Positions 8,000 to 15,679 of a stretch of DNA of 49,005 nt are shown piece by piece. The position numbers and the translations under genes were made by a program. The notes below the pieces were generated by a model. The model searched no databases, was not told where the DNA came from, and saw nothing but the letters and a program-made list of their open reading frames with translations. Each line of letters begins with the position of its first letter. The first letter of the stretch is position 1. Source of the stretch: Desulfovibrio sp. (GTDB lineage Bacteria > Desulfobacterota > Desulfovibrionia > Desulfovibrionales > Desulfovibrionaceae); the NCBI GenBank assembly GCA_031260965.1, contig JAISKK010000020.1:1-49005 (forward strand), in the 5' to 3' direction.

Positions 8000-8261
8000 C
8001 TTCAACCTCAATCAACTCATGGGTCTTTCCTTTCCCGGCTTCGAGCTGATCCATCGATTTTCTAAGACGTGCCTGATTTTTTGCGCTGTAAAAGGGATCA
8101 TCACTGCCGGTAATTTCAAACGGTATCCGTTGCTCCCGCAACACAGCTCGCGCGAACATATTGACGGCAACCGTGGCGTTCATCCCCGCATCCGAACAAA
8201 AAGCATCGAAGCGCTTTTTTATGTCCGCATCCATACGGATACTCAATGTCGCTTGGGTCAT
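7992..8261 (-). CDS. relB: RelB/DinJ family antitoxin
   Basis: An 89-residue protein with an N-terminal ribbon-helix-helix (TLSIRMDADIKKRFDAFCSD, GMNATVAVNMFARAVLREQR), the RelB/DinJ pattern. The IPFEI motif follows, then an acidic tail that would wrap the toxin. AGGAG stands before the ATG. It acts as DNA-binding autorepressor and toxin neutraliser. Its partner immediately downstream is a broken yoeB-like toxin, so this is an orphan antitoxin whose frame has remained intact. DinJ normally pairs with YafQ and YefM with YoeB, so a RelB-type antitoxin with a YoeB toxin is a mixed combination, though such pairs do occur. Confidence 0.85.
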   Translation of the reverse strand: MTQATLSIRMDADIKKRFDAFCSDAGMNATVAVNMFARAVLREQRIPFEITGSDDPFYSAKNQARLRKSMDQLEAGKGKTHELIEVEDA

Positions 8262-8286
8262 ATAACAGCTCCTGTAATTTTTTATA

Positions 8287-8319
8287 CATACAGTATGCCA
8301 TAATAGTCAGAAATGTCAA
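8287..8319 (-). promoter_or_regulatory. Promoter and probable operator of the relB antitoxin
   Basis: On the minus strand TTGACA (8319-8314) is followed after 18 bases by TACTGT (8295-8290). An 11-bp palindrome CATACAGTATG (8287-8297) overlaps this -10, the place expected for an autorepressing RelB operator. Confidence 0.5.
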
Positions 8320-8367
8320 AGAACAAGTCATACATCAAGAAAAAATGGTGACGTTCCGCAGAAAAAA

Positions 8368-8417
8368 TCCTGACAGCGAAAGTACGGCCGGGAATGAGAA
8401 AGCCAACGCCTGAAAAA
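8368..8417 (+). repeat. Degenerate copy of the flgH terminator segment (left copy)
   Basis: By hand alignment about 41 of 51 positions match 9234-9284, including the shared core cGGCCGGGAATnAGAAAG and a following GAAAAA. The other copy contains the flgH terminator. The two copies bracket the vapC/antitoxin pair in direct orientation. Confidence 0.6.
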
Positions 8418-8463
8418 AAAGTTCAAAAAAATCCGCTACTCTAAGCCGCTTTTCTTGTCTTGG

Positions 8464-8868
8464 TCATACCCAGGGGTTATGCGTTTGAACTCCAGTTGCG
8501 GTGAAATGCCGCTCATTACGGGTGACAATTGACAGATCACGTTCCAGTGCCGTTGCGGCCAGCAGAATATCCGGCCCGGAGTTCCCGACCTGACTGCTTA
8601 ACAGTCCCCAGCGTCTTGCCGTTTGTATATCCACAGGCAATATTCTGTCCCGGTAAACAAACAATAAACGTTCCAGCCATAGCTGCAAGCGTCCGGCAAA
8701 GTCGGGCGCCTGCCGTGTCTGCCGCTCAATACCCCTGGCGATCTCTCCTATGCTGATGACGCTGAGGAAAAGCTCGCTGTCTTTTTTGTCGGCGATCCAG
8801 GCGGAGACCCCGGGGTTGCGGACTGTTTTGCGTAATTCGGAGAGAACAACCGTATCCAGCAGATACAT
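8464..8868 (-). CDS. vapC: VapC-type PIN-domain toxin
   Basis: This is a 134-residue PIN-domain ribonuclease toxin. MYLLDTVVLSELRK supplies the first acidic residue (D5) with E12 nearby, FLSVISIGEIARGIE holds the conserved Glu, and GPDILLAATALERDLSIVTRN the third and fourth acidic positions. All family catalytic acids appear present, so it should be active, cutting RNA with Mg2+. Its start codon touches the stop of the antitoxin gene (shared base at 8868), which implies coupled translation. Confidence 0.88.
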   Translation of the reverse strand: MYLLDTVVLSELRKTVRNPGVSAWIADKKDSELFLSVISIGEIARGIERQTRQAPDFAGRLQLWLERLLFVYRDRILPVDIQTARRWGLLSSQVGNSGPDILLAATALERDLSIVTRNERHFTATGVQTHNPWV

Positions 8869-9149
8869 CAGAACTCAACCTCACGCAGATGCAGTCCGTT
8901 GGGGTCAGAGCGATCTGCGGCAAATTCGTCAAAGACAGAGGCTTCTTCACACGGCATAGACAGCAAAAAAGAGGCAAAACTGTCCGGGTTTTTTTCCTGC
9001 CGCAACATGGCCGCATATGACTTGACTGACAGCACAACGACAGCGGGATTGCCTCTTTTGGTGACAATCTGGGGCATCCCCTGCTGGGCAGCATGAACAA
9101 CCGCGCTGAACCTGTTTTTTGCATCCTGCAAAGACCATTGGCTGGACAT
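8868..9149 (-). CDS. Phd/YefM family antitoxin (partner of VapC)
   Basis: A 93-residue protein starting WSLQDAKNRFSAVVHAAQQG, then PQIVTKRGNPAVVVLSVKSY: the Phd/YefM N-terminal DNA-binding fold. An acidic C-terminal tail follows (DEFAADRSDP), as expected for toxin wrapping. It lies directly upstream of, and coupled to, the PIN toxin. A CAGGAGTG SD precedes the ATG. It should neutralise VapC and repress the operon through the repeats at 9161-9183. Confidence 0.88.
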   Translation of the reverse strand: MSSQWSLQDAKNRFSAVVHAAQQGMPQIVTKRGNPAVVVLSVKSYAAMLRQEKNPDSFASFLLSMPCEEASVFDEFAADRSDPNGLHLREVEF

Positions 9150-9160
9150 TGGCTCACTCC

Positions 9161-9183
9161 TGTCTAGATAGTCTGTCTAGACA
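9161..9183 (-). promoter_or_regulatory. Operator repeats of the Phd/VapC operon
   Basis: TGTCTAGACA at 9174-9183 is a perfect 10-bp palindrome, and TGTCTAGATA at 9161-9170 is a one-mismatch copy three bases away. They lie just upstream of the antitoxin gene between its SD and an AT-rich stretch, the normal place for Phd/YefM autorepression. Confidence 0.6.
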
Positions 9184-9224
9184 TACATTAATATTTGTAG
9201 TTCGCCAAGAAAAAAGGCCATCCT

Positions 9225-9259
9225 CAAAAAAGATCCCGACCGGGAAAGGACCGGCCGGG
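9225..9259 (-). terminator. Intrinsic terminator of the flgF-flgH operon
   Basis: On the minus strand CCCGGCCGG (9259-9251) and CCGGTCGGG (9243-9235) form a 9-bp stem with one G-U pair and a 7-base loop, followed by GATC and a run of T (9230-9225). It starts about 30 bases past the flgH stop. Confidence 0.75.
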
Positions 9260-9284
9260 AATAAGAAAGGCGATGCCGGAAAAA
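9234..9284 (+). repeat. Terminator-bearing repeat (right copy)
   Basis: This is the partner of 8368-8417, about 80 percent identical by hand alignment. This copy has the better hairpin and is directly attached to flgH, so it is probably the original. Confidence 0.6.
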
Positions 9285-9287
9285 GGC

Positions 9288-10007
9288 TCAGAAGGGCCAG
9301 ATATTGTCCAGCAGACGGGTCAGCCAGCCCTGGCGCTGTTTGTCGGCCAGAATGCCCTTGCCGTAGTATTCAATTTTGGAATCCGCCAGTTGCGTTGAAT
9401 CCACCGAATTGTCCGGCCCCACATCCTGGGCGCGCACCAGCCCGCTGACCACCATATACTGGGTTTCATCATTAACGCGGATCTCGCGCGCTCCCTGCAC
9501 CTGCAGAACCCCTCCCGGCAAAACCTGCAACACGCGCGCCCCGATGGTCGCCGTGACATAATTCTCCCGTTTGGTCTCACCTTTGGCGGACAAAGCGGAT
9601 TCCGACAGGGTGGAAAGCAGGGGGTCCGCCCCGACCTTGCCGCTGAAATAGCCGGGTTGTCCGGGTATAATGCCGCTTTTGCTGTGCCCGAACATGGCGG
9701 TAATGCCGAGCTGCTGCGTGGCCTCCTTGTCCGCCGTGGTGTCGGCCTTGCTTTTGGACTTGGAGTTTTCCACCACCTTGATCATCACAATATCGCCCAC
9801 CCGCCGGGCGCGGCTGTCCTCGTACATATCCGGCATCTCGGCCGCGCTGTACAAGGAGCCCGGGTTCGCGTAACGCTGTTCCGGTTCGGTATAAACCTGG
9901 CTGGCGGTCATGGGAACGGCGGGAGTTGCGTAAGTGCTCTGGCCCGCGCAGCCGGAAAGAACAGCAGCGCAGCAAAACAAACCCGACCACAGTATTTTCT
10001 TTTTCAC
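9288..10007 (-). CDS. flgH: Flagellar L-ring protein FlgH
   Basis: A 239-residue outer-membrane lipoprotein with a GTG start behind GGAGGC. The signal peptide ends in LSGC (lipobox Cys near residue 20). The FlgH body shows GSLYSAAEMPDMYEDSRARRVGDIVMIKVVENSKS and YVTATIGARVLQVLPGGVLQ, then VSGLVRAQDVGPDNSVDSTQLADSKIEYYG; it forms the bushing around the rod in the outer membrane. It is last in a minus-strand flagellar operon. In other Desulfovibrio-type loci flgI and flgJ normally follow; here a terminator and toxin-antitoxin genes come instead. Confidence 0.95.
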   Translation of the reverse strand: MKKKILWSGLFCCAAVLSGCAGQSTYATPAVPMTASQVYTEPEQRYANPGSLYSAAEMPDMYEDSRARRVGDIVMIKVVENSKSKSKADTTADKEATQQLGITAMFGHSKSGIIPGQPGYFSGKVGADPLLSTLSESALSAKGETKRENYVTATIGARVLQVLPGGVLQVQGAREIRVNDETQYMVVSGLVRAQDVGPDNSVDSTQLADSKIEYYGKGILADKQRQGWLTRLLDNIWPF

Positions 10008-10021
10008 GGCTTTTGCCTCCC

Positions 10022-11011
10022 TCAGGGCCTTGCGGCGATGCGTACGGTTTTCGCGTCGCGCACCATGCCGAAGACTTCCTTGCGGCTTTGCAGATTACGC
10101 ACTGATATGCTCTCGCCCGCCATTCCATCGCTCATGGCTTCAGCCTGAGCGCTCAGGCGCACGCTTTTTCCTTCATAAAGCAGGGTTACCACTTCCCCTT
10201 TACGGATAGTCGGAACAGGGGCCAGGTCCATGCTGTAGATAACCTGTTCCACCGGGATGGGCCGGACCAGCCGCCAGGGGCCGCCGCGCCCGTCCCAGGG
10301 GTTGCCGCGCAGACCGGCAAGGTTCATACGTTTGTATATAATCTGGTTATGGTCCAGAAGATCGTCCCGGTTCATACCTCTGGCCGCGCAGGGAATATCG
10401 GCGAAACAGTCAATAAAGACCGTGCCGGTGAGCTTCTGTCTTATCTGACCGTCGGATTCCCGCACGAAAAGACGCACGGACAATCTCCCCGCCTCCATCC
10501 TGCGCGGACTTTCCACAACCAGTTCCTGACCCGGATGTTCCAGAAAAACATGCTGCGGGAGACGAAAATCCTTGATTGTCACCTCACCGGGCAGACCGGC
10601 GGCGATCACCCTGACCTCCCGTTCCACGAGCTTGCGTACCTCATCCTTGCCGATCAGCGCTCCTCCGCGCTGCATCTGCATGGAACCGGGGAAAAGGCAG
10701 TAAGGGGCCAGGTCCGGCATGGTCCGCATAACCGCTTCCTGCAGTTTCGGGCGGGTCATGTTCAGAGGCCGGCTCTTCTCGGGCGGGGAAGGCCAAAGTT
10801 CACGGGCGGCAAATTCTTCCCACTGTCCGGCGGGCATCTCGCCCAGAGGCGCCGCCACCTCGCCCAGCCGCACCCTGTCGCCGCGCGTGACGGCGGCTTC
10901 CAGAAAACGTATGCGCCAGCCCGCCTCCGCGTACTTTTCCGCGGCCCGGACAGGCAGAACCTGAAAGAACAGGGTCAGGATTATGACGAGGGTAAGGCCG
11001 CCGCTTTTCAT
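10022..11011 (-). CDS. flgA: Flagellar P-ring assembly chaperone FlgA
   Basis: A 329-residue protein with a Sec signal (residues 1-23, ending VRAAE). It is longer than enteric FlgA (about 220), which is common in deltaproteobacteria. A SAF-type domain and the FlgA C-terminal beta domain are seen: IPVEQVIYSMDLAPVPTIRKGEVVTLLYEG, then AQAEAMSDGMAGESISVRNL and GMVRDAKTVRI. It works in the periplasm to help FlgI polymerise around the rod. It lies between flgG and flgH with almost no gaps; its flgI client is not in this window. Confidence 0.88.
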   Translation of the reverse strand: MKSGGLTLVIILTLFFQVLPVRAAEKYAEAGWRIRFLEAAVTRGDRVRLGEVAAPLGEMPAGQWEEFAARELWPSPPEKSRPLNMTRPKLQEAVMRTMPDLAPYCLFPGSMQMQRGGALIGKDEVRKLVEREVRVIAAGLPGEVTIKDFRLPQHVFLEHPGQELVVESPRRMEAGRLSVRLFVRESDGQIRQKLTGTVFIDCFADIPCAARGMNRDDLLDHNQIIYKRMNLAGLRGNPWDGRGGPWRLVRPIPVEQVIYSMDLAPVPTIRKGEVVTLLYEGKSVRLSAQAEAMSDGMAGESISVRNLQSRKEVFGMVRDAKTVRIAARP

Positions 11012-11014
11012 GAT

Positions 11015-11806
11015 TTAGGACCTCTTGAGCTGGACCGCGACCTGGAGCATGGAATCCGAGGTCTGAATGGCCTTGGAGTTCATTTCATAGGCGCGCTGGG
11101 CCACGATCATGTTCACCATTTCGTCCACCACTTCCACGTTGGACATTTCCAGGAAACCCTGGGCTATGGTCCCGACATTGTCTTCGCCGGGTACGCCTTC
11201 TATGGGATCGCCGGAGGCCTGGGTGGTGGTGTAAATGTTGCGGCCCCTGGCCTCAAGACCGGCCGGGTTGATGAAGGTGTAAAGGGGGATATCCGCGGCG
11301 GCCAGTTCGTCGCCATTGGCGTCCAGGGCGGAAATGTGTCCGTTCTCCGTGATCACGATGTTCTTGGTCTCCTGGGGAACGGCAAATTCCGGCTGCAGCA
11401 CATAGCCGTTGGCGGTGACCACCGTGCCGTCCTGGTTGAGCTTGAAAGCTCCGGCCCTGGTATAGACCTCCTCGCCGTTCACCATGACCTGAAAGAAGCC
11501 GTCGCCTTCAATGGCCATGTCCAGGGGATTGCTGGTGTTCTGGTAGTCGCCCTGGGAAAAGAATTTGTGCACTGTCTGCGGACGCACGCCAAGACCGACC
11601 TGGATGCCGGTGGGGATGGTCTGGGCCGCGTCTGCGCCGGTGACTGTGCCCGCTATGCGCAGGTTCTGATAAATCAGGTCCTCAAACTCGGCCCGGCTCT
11701 TTTTGAAACCGGTGGTATTCACGTTGGCCAGGTTGTGCGAGATCACGTCAACATTCAATTGCTGCGCGATCATGCCCGTAGCCGCCGTCCAAAGGGAACG
11801 CATCAT
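11015..11806 (-). CDS. flgG: Flagellar distal rod protein FlgG
   Basis: This 263-residue protein is the standard length for FlgG. The N-terminal rod motif ([40 protein letters not shown]) and the C-terminal [34 protein letters not shown] are diagnostic, with the DGFFQV hook-basal body domain between. It forms the distal part of the rod inside the P- and L-rings. GAGGACAG precedes the ATG. It lies after flgF and the small ORF and before flgA. Confidence 0.96.
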   Translation of the reverse strand: MMRSLWTAATGMIAQQLNVDVISHNLANVNTTGFKKSRAEFEDLIYQNLRIAGTVTGADAAQTIPTGIQVGLGVRPQTVHKFFSQGDYQNTSNPLDMAIEGDGFFQVMVNGEEVYTRAGAFKLNQDGTVVTANGYVLQPEFAVPQETKNIVITENGHISALDANGDELAAADIPLYTFINPAGLEARGRNIYTTTQASGDPIEGVPGEDNVGTIAQGFLEMSNVEVVDEMVNMIVAQRAYEMNSKAIQTSDSMLQVAVQLKRS

Positions 11807-11844
11807 GGTGCTGTCCTCATCGTTTATACTTTAAAACCGCCGCA

Positions 11845-12078
11845 TCAGCGGTCAGTCGGTCCGCCGCAGACGCATTCCGCGCTGATGATGCGCGGGGCGC
11901 GGCAAAGGCCAAGCCAGTCCAGAAAATCCATAAGCAACTTGCCGGCAAGCGCCCGGGGAGAAACAAAAGCCCGCTGCGCCTCGACATGGGGAAAGAGAAA
12001 ATTCCCCAGCCCGGCCCGGGTGAAAGATTTTGGAACAATATAAAAATTCGCCTCAAGGATATGTGTGCTGTTCATCAT
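11845..12078 (-). CDS. Small protein of unknown function inside the flagellar rod operon
   Basis: I do not recognise this 77-residue product. Its ATG (12078) overlaps the flgF stop as ATGA, the classical coupling arrangement, and it ends 39 bases before flgG. That packing, rather than similarity, is the case for its being real. Two cysteines lie near the C-terminus (SAECVCGG) and one more at LGLCR. No signal peptide is seen. It could be an operon-specific accessory factor or an unexpressed frame; the rest of the 270-bp interval has no better candidate. Confidence 0.45.
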   Translation of the reverse strand: MMNSTHILEANFYIVPKSFTRAGLGNFLFPHVEAQRAFVSPRALAGKLLMDFLDWLGLCRAPRIISAECVCGGPTDR

Positions 12079-12857
12079 CCGCGTCCCCTGCCTACTCTGT
12101 TGGTTGTTTCCTTGTCTATGGCTTCCGAAGTTTGCATGATTTTGGCGTAAGCCTCGTACTGGCGCTGCGCCTCGATCATGTTCACCATTTCATAGACAGG
12201 ATTGACGTTGGACACCTCCAGAAAACCCTGGACCATGTATCCGCTTGCTTCCACCTCAGCAACTTCTATGCCGGGCCGAACCCGGTACATATTGCCGCCC
12301 AGTTTTTCCAGATCCAGATGCCGATCCACGTCCACAAGGTCAATCTGACCCGCCAGATCCCCGTCGGCATAAATCGCCCCGTTCTCCGCGACCGTGAAAT
12401 TCCTGATGCCCGCCGGCACGGTAATCTCGCCCCCCCCGCCCAGAACCGGGAAACCCTGTTCATTGACCAGCATTCCCTCGGCGGTGACGAGAAAATGCCC
12501 GTTGCGGGTGTAAAAATCTCCCTGCGGCGTACGCACCTTGAAAAAACCGTCTCCCGCTATGGCTATGTCAAAAGGGGCGTCGGAGACCTTGAGCGCGCCC
12601 TGTTCAAAATCGGTTTTCACATAACCGAGGCGCGCCCGCGCCAGATGCACGGGCTCGGGGAAAAGCTTGGGCTGCCTTAAATAGCCCTGGGCCTCCATGA
12701 TCTGATCATGGGCGTACATGAGAAAGGTGTCCCGAAAAGACAGCAGATCCCGCTTGTAGCCAGTGGTATGCACGTTGGCCAGATTGTTGGAAATACTGTT
12801 CAAACGGTGTTCGTTGGATAAAGCCCCGAACAGGGCCGTGTACATAGCGTTTTGCAT
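12075..12857 (-). CDS. flgF: Flagellar proximal rod protein FlgF
   Basis: About 260 residues from ATG at 12857. The start is MQNAMYTALFGALSNEHRLN, with SNNLANVHTTGYKRDLLSF following, and the C-terminal FLEVSNVNPVYEMVNMIEAQ, RQYEAYAKIMQTSE completes a rod/hook-family protein. A DGFFKV motif is in the middle. By order (upstream of flgG) and lack of FlgG-type details it is FlgF. An in-frame ATG 33 bases upstream is possible but gives a lysine-rich leader not typical of the family. A sigma-54-type site lies at 12963-12977. Confidence 0.92.
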   Translation of the reverse strand: MQNAMYTALFGALSNEHRLNSISNNLANVHTTGYKRDLLSFRDTFLMYAHDQIMEAQGYLRQPKLFPEPVHLARARLGYVKTDFEQGALKVSDAPFDIAIAGDGFFKVRTPQGDFYTRNGHFLVTAEGMLVNEQGFPVLGGGGEITVPAGIRNFTVAENGAIYADGDLAGQIDLVDVDRHLDLEKLGGNMYRVRPGIEVAEVEASGYMVQGFLEVSNVNPVYEMVNMIEAQRQYEAYAKIMQTSEAIDKETTNRVGRGRG

Positions 12858-12962
12858 ATTCCGCCCGCTTTTCTTTGCTCTTGTCAGCAATTCTTGCCCT
12901 GACCAAGCAATTTTCGGACCATAAATAATTAATGTGTTAAATCAGAATATTATAATATAGGG

Positions 12963-12977
12963 GCACCGAATTTGCCA
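12963..12977 (-). promoter_or_regulatory. Candidate sigma-54 promoter of the flgF operon
   Basis: The minus strand reads TGGCAAATTCGGTGC. The invariant GG and GC are ten bases apart, as sigma-54 (RpoN) requires, and TGGCA matches the -24 element; the -12 half (GGTGC) matches less well. It is about 105 bp upstream of flgF. Rod genes are commonly RpoN-dependent. The AT-rich TATAATATT just downstream could be an alternative sigma-70 site. Confidence 0.5.
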
Positions 12978-13084
12978 AAAATCCGACAGGGCAGGTCCAG
13001 TGTTTTCTTGTCTGTGCGGCGGGAATAAAGTAATAAATTATCAAGGCTGTCAGTAATTGTCGGTCTCAAGCCAAGGAGCTAACT

Positions 13085-14536
13085 ATGCCTTTCATCTGGG
13101 CGGCGCTTATGCCGCATCCGCCGGTACTGGTTGCCGAAGTCGGCAAGGGAAGGGAACGCGAGGCCGGTCCGAGCCTTGAAGGGGCAAAGCGTTTGTGCGC
13201 CAGACTGGCTGAAGTCAACGCGCAGAACCCGCCCGAGGCGCTTTTCATTCTTTCCCCCCATGCGCCCCATGTATCTGACGGGCTTTTCATAAACAAGGCG
13301 GAAAACCCGCGCGGCAGCCTGGCCCGTTTCGGGGCGCCCGCAGCCGGAGTGGACCTGCAAAGCCCGCCCGCGCTTCTGGAGGAGATCTCCGAAGCCCTGC
13401 GCGCCGGCGGCCTGCCCTTCTCCCTGGGTATGATGCCGGACATCACCCAGGATCACGGAACCATCGTGCCCTTGCGTTTTATTGCCCGAAGTTTCCCCGG
13501 CGGGAAACTCCCCCCGGTGATCCTGACCGGACCCTCCGGGCTTACGCCGGATCAGGCCCTTACCCTGGGCGACATTTTGCATAAACTTTCCGGCAAACGC
13601 CGCTGGGCGCTGCTGGCCAGCGGCGATCTTTCCCACCGCCTGAAAGCCGACGGACCCTATGGATTCAATGCCGCCGGTCCGCTTTTTGACGCCGCTGTCG
13701 TCGCGGCCCTGAAAGCCGGGGACCCGGCCCCCCTGCTCGATCTTCCGGCCAACACCGCCGCCGGCGCCGCGGAATGCGGAATGCGCCCTGTTCTCTGCCT
13801 CCTGCGTCTTGCGCGCGAACCCCTGGAAGTCTTTTCCTATGAGGGTCCCTTCGGGGTCGGATACTGCCATGCCTTGTGGATCAATGAAGGACTGCCCGCT
13901 CCGGAACAAAAAAATGTTCCTGCCCCGGACTCAAAAAACGTTCCCGCAACCGACAGGCAAAAAAGCCGAGCCGCCGCCGCATCCGCCGGACATCCATATC
14001 CGCGTCTGGCCCGCATGGTCATATCCTCCCTGTTGGGTGGCCGGGACGCGCCCAAAGAGGAAGAAATCCGCGCCCTCTCCCCGGACCAGAACCTCTGGTC
14101 CGGGCGCAAGGGCTGTTTTGTTTCCATAAAAACCAAAACGGGGGCGCTGCGCGGCTGCATCGGCACTTTCCTGCCCGTCCAGAGCGGGCTGGGCAAAGAG
14201 ATTATCGCCAATGCCGTATCCGCTTCAACACGGGATCCCCGTTTTCCGCCCATGCGCTCCGAGGAACTGGAGAATGTGCGCATCAGCGTAGATGTGCTTG
14301 AGACCCCGGAGACCCTGCGTGAAGGTATGGATCTGGACCCCAAACTCTATGGAGTGATCGTGAGCAAAGAGGGGCGGCGCGGGCTTTTGCTGCCGGATCT
14401 CGAGGGCGTGGACACAGTTGAGAAACAACTGTCCATAGCCGCGCAAAAAGGCGGCATAAAAGATCTGCGCGGCGCGCAGATCCAGCGTTTTACCGTGCAT
14501 CGCTACTATGAAGATACGGACGGAGCGGAGAAATGA
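13085..14536 (+). CDS. AmmeMemoRadiSam proteins B and A fused: Memo/LigB-like domain plus AMMECR1 domain
   Basis: A 483-residue two-domain protein. Residues 1 to about 275 are a Memo/class III extradiol dioxygenase-like fold: MPFIWAALMPHPPVLVAEVG, LFILSPHAPH, QDHGTIVPLRFI and LLASGDLSHRL hold its His motifs. After a Pro/Ala/Lys-rich linker (about 280-305) residues 310-480 are AMMECR1, with CFVSIKTKTGALRGCIGTFL and ISVDVLETPE. The radical SAM partner follows with a 4-base overlap (ATGA). The trio is known as the AmmeMemoRadiSam system; its biological reaction is still unsettled. Here two of the three parts are one polypeptide. Confidence 0.88.
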   Translation: MPFIWAALMPHPPVLVAEVGKGREREAGPSLEGAKRLCARLAEVNAQNPPEALFILSPHAPHVSDGLFINKAENPRGSLARFGAPAAGVDLQSPPALLEEISEALRAGGLPFSLGMMPDITQDHGTIVPLRFIARSFPGGKLPPVILTGPSGLTPDQALTLGDILHKLSGKRRWALLASGDLSHRLKADGPYGFNAAGPLFDAAVVAALKAGDPAPLLDLPANTAAGAAECGMRPVLCLLRLAREPLEVFSYEGPFGVGYCHALWINEGLPAPEQKNVPAPDSKNVPATDRQKSRAAAASAGHPYPRLARMVISSLLGGRDAPKEEEIRALSPDQNLWSGRKGCFVSIKTKTGALRGCIGTFLPVQSGLGKEIIANAVSASTRDPRFPPMRSEELENVRISVDVLETPETLREGMDLDPKLYGVIVSKEGRRGLLLPDLEGVDTVEKQLSIAAQKGGIKDLRGAQIQRFTVHRYYEDTDGAEK

Positions 14537-15444
14537 AAGCCGCTTGGTGGAGGCGCGGGGATAAAGAGGGCGAGGCAGTCTGCGGCCTCTGTCCCCATGC
14601 CTGCCGCATCCCGGAAGGCAAATCCGGTTATTGTTCGGCCCGCTTTTGCCGGGAGGGGGAAATCGTCTCGCCCTATCTGGGACTCTGGTCCGCCGTCGCC
14701 GTGGACCCCATCGAAAAAAAGCCCTTGTACCACTGGCGGCCCGGGACCTCTATCTTCTCTCTGGGCGGCATCGGCTGCACCATGCGCTGTCCCTTCTGCC
14801 AGAACTACAGCATAGCCCAGCCCGCGCCCGGCGACGCTGCCCGCATATCCTCTCTCCGATCCCTGTCCGCACGGGAAATTACCGATAACTGCCAAAAGCT
14901 GAAACTCAATTCCGTTGCTTATACCTATAATGAACCGGCCCTGCAGGCTGAATTCATCCTCGCGACCGCGCCTGCCTTGCGCGAGGCGGGCGTCGAAACA
15001 GTTCTGGTGAGCAACGGCCTCTATTCCGAAGAATTGCTTGAAGCCCTTATCCCGGCCGTGGCGGCTGCGAATATCGACATCAAGACATTTAGTCCCAAAA
15101 GTTATGCCCGCCTGGGCGGCGACCTGGAAGTCGTCAAGCGGACGGTAAGCGCCTTTGTTAGGGCGGGAAAGCATGTGGAATGCACCACTCTGGTTGTGCC
15201 GGGGATAAGCGACAACCTGTCCGAATTCGCCGCCGAGGTGGACTGGCTGGCCGATCTTGGCCGTGACTGCGGCACAGACGTTCCCCTGCATATCTCCCGC
15301 TACCGTCCCTGCCACAAATTCACCGCTCCGCCCACGGATCTGGATCTGCTACAAGCCTTCGCCGCCCTGGCCGGGCAAAAACTCCGCCATGTGCATATCG
15401 GCAACGTTCCCGGATTGAAGGGGCAGCGGCCCAGTTTACCGTGA
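14533..15444 (+). CDS. amrS: AmmeMemoRadiSam system radical SAM enzyme (AmrS)
   Basis: A 303-residue radical SAM protein. An early cysteine set (CGLCPHACRIPEGKSGYCSAR) precedes the [4Fe-4S]-SAM motif CTMRCPFC (CxxxCxxC) in GCTMRCPFCQNYSIAQP. VAYTYNEPALQAEF and IDIKTFSPKSY are typical of the PflA-like AmrS group. Its start overlaps the stop of the upstream AMMECR1 fusion, so the two are made together. It resembles pyruvate formate-lyase activases, but no glycyl-radical enzyme gene is nearby, which fits AmrS rather than an activase. Confidence 0.9.
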   Translation: MKAAWWRRGDKEGEAVCGLCPHACRIPEGKSGYCSARFCREGEIVSPYLGLWSAVAVDPIEKKPLYHWRPGTSIFSLGGIGCTMRCPFCQNYSIAQPAPGDAARISSLRSLSAREITDNCQKLKLNSVAYTYNEPALQAEFILATAPALREAGVETVLVSNGLYSEELLEALIPAVAAANIDIKTFSPKSYARLGGDLEVVKRTVSAFVRAGKHVECTTLVVPGISDNLSEFAAEVDWLADLGRDCGTDVPLHISRYRPCHKFTAPPTDLDLLQAFAALAGQKLRHVHIGNVPGLKGQRPSLP

Positions 15445-15489
15445 TACCGCGAATGGACAAATATCCATCTGTTCTGCCCTAACCCCAGT

Positions 15490-15545
15490 CCGCATATTGG
15501 GGTGGGCTTTCACCTATACGCTCCACAATATGCGGATAACGGCCC
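15490..15545. repeat. Long inverted repeat between convergent genes
   Basis: CCGCATATTG (15490-15499) and CAATATGCGG (15536-15545) are perfect 10-bp arms. GGGG and CTCC beside the loop can extend the stem with a bulge. No T-run follows on either strand, so it is not a standard terminator. It lies about 45 bp past amrS. Confidence 0.5.
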
Positions 15546-15617
15546 TTTCCCTTTGGTTCTGGGTTTGTGGCCTCCAGTGTGACTGTATGCCACCAATCAT
15601 CACCAAAATCGAACCAG

Positions 15618-15642
15618 TAAAAAAAACGACAGTACGCCGTCC
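15618..15642 (-). terminator. Probable intrinsic terminator of the encapsulin operon
   Basis: On the minus strand GACGG-CGTA-CTGTC (one G-U pair) is followed directly by GTTTTTTTT. It is about 40 bases past the stop codon of the cysteine desulfurase. The stem is short but the T-run is long. Confidence 0.55.
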
Positions 15643-15679
15643 CTTGGCTGAAACTGGTCCTGCGGGTTTAATATCAACT

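Noticed and set aside
10349..12043. A 564-codon open frame on the plus strand opposite flgA and flgG
   Set aside because: Both flagellar genes are certain on the minus strand. The antisense product is His/Gly/Arg-rich, as such shadows are.
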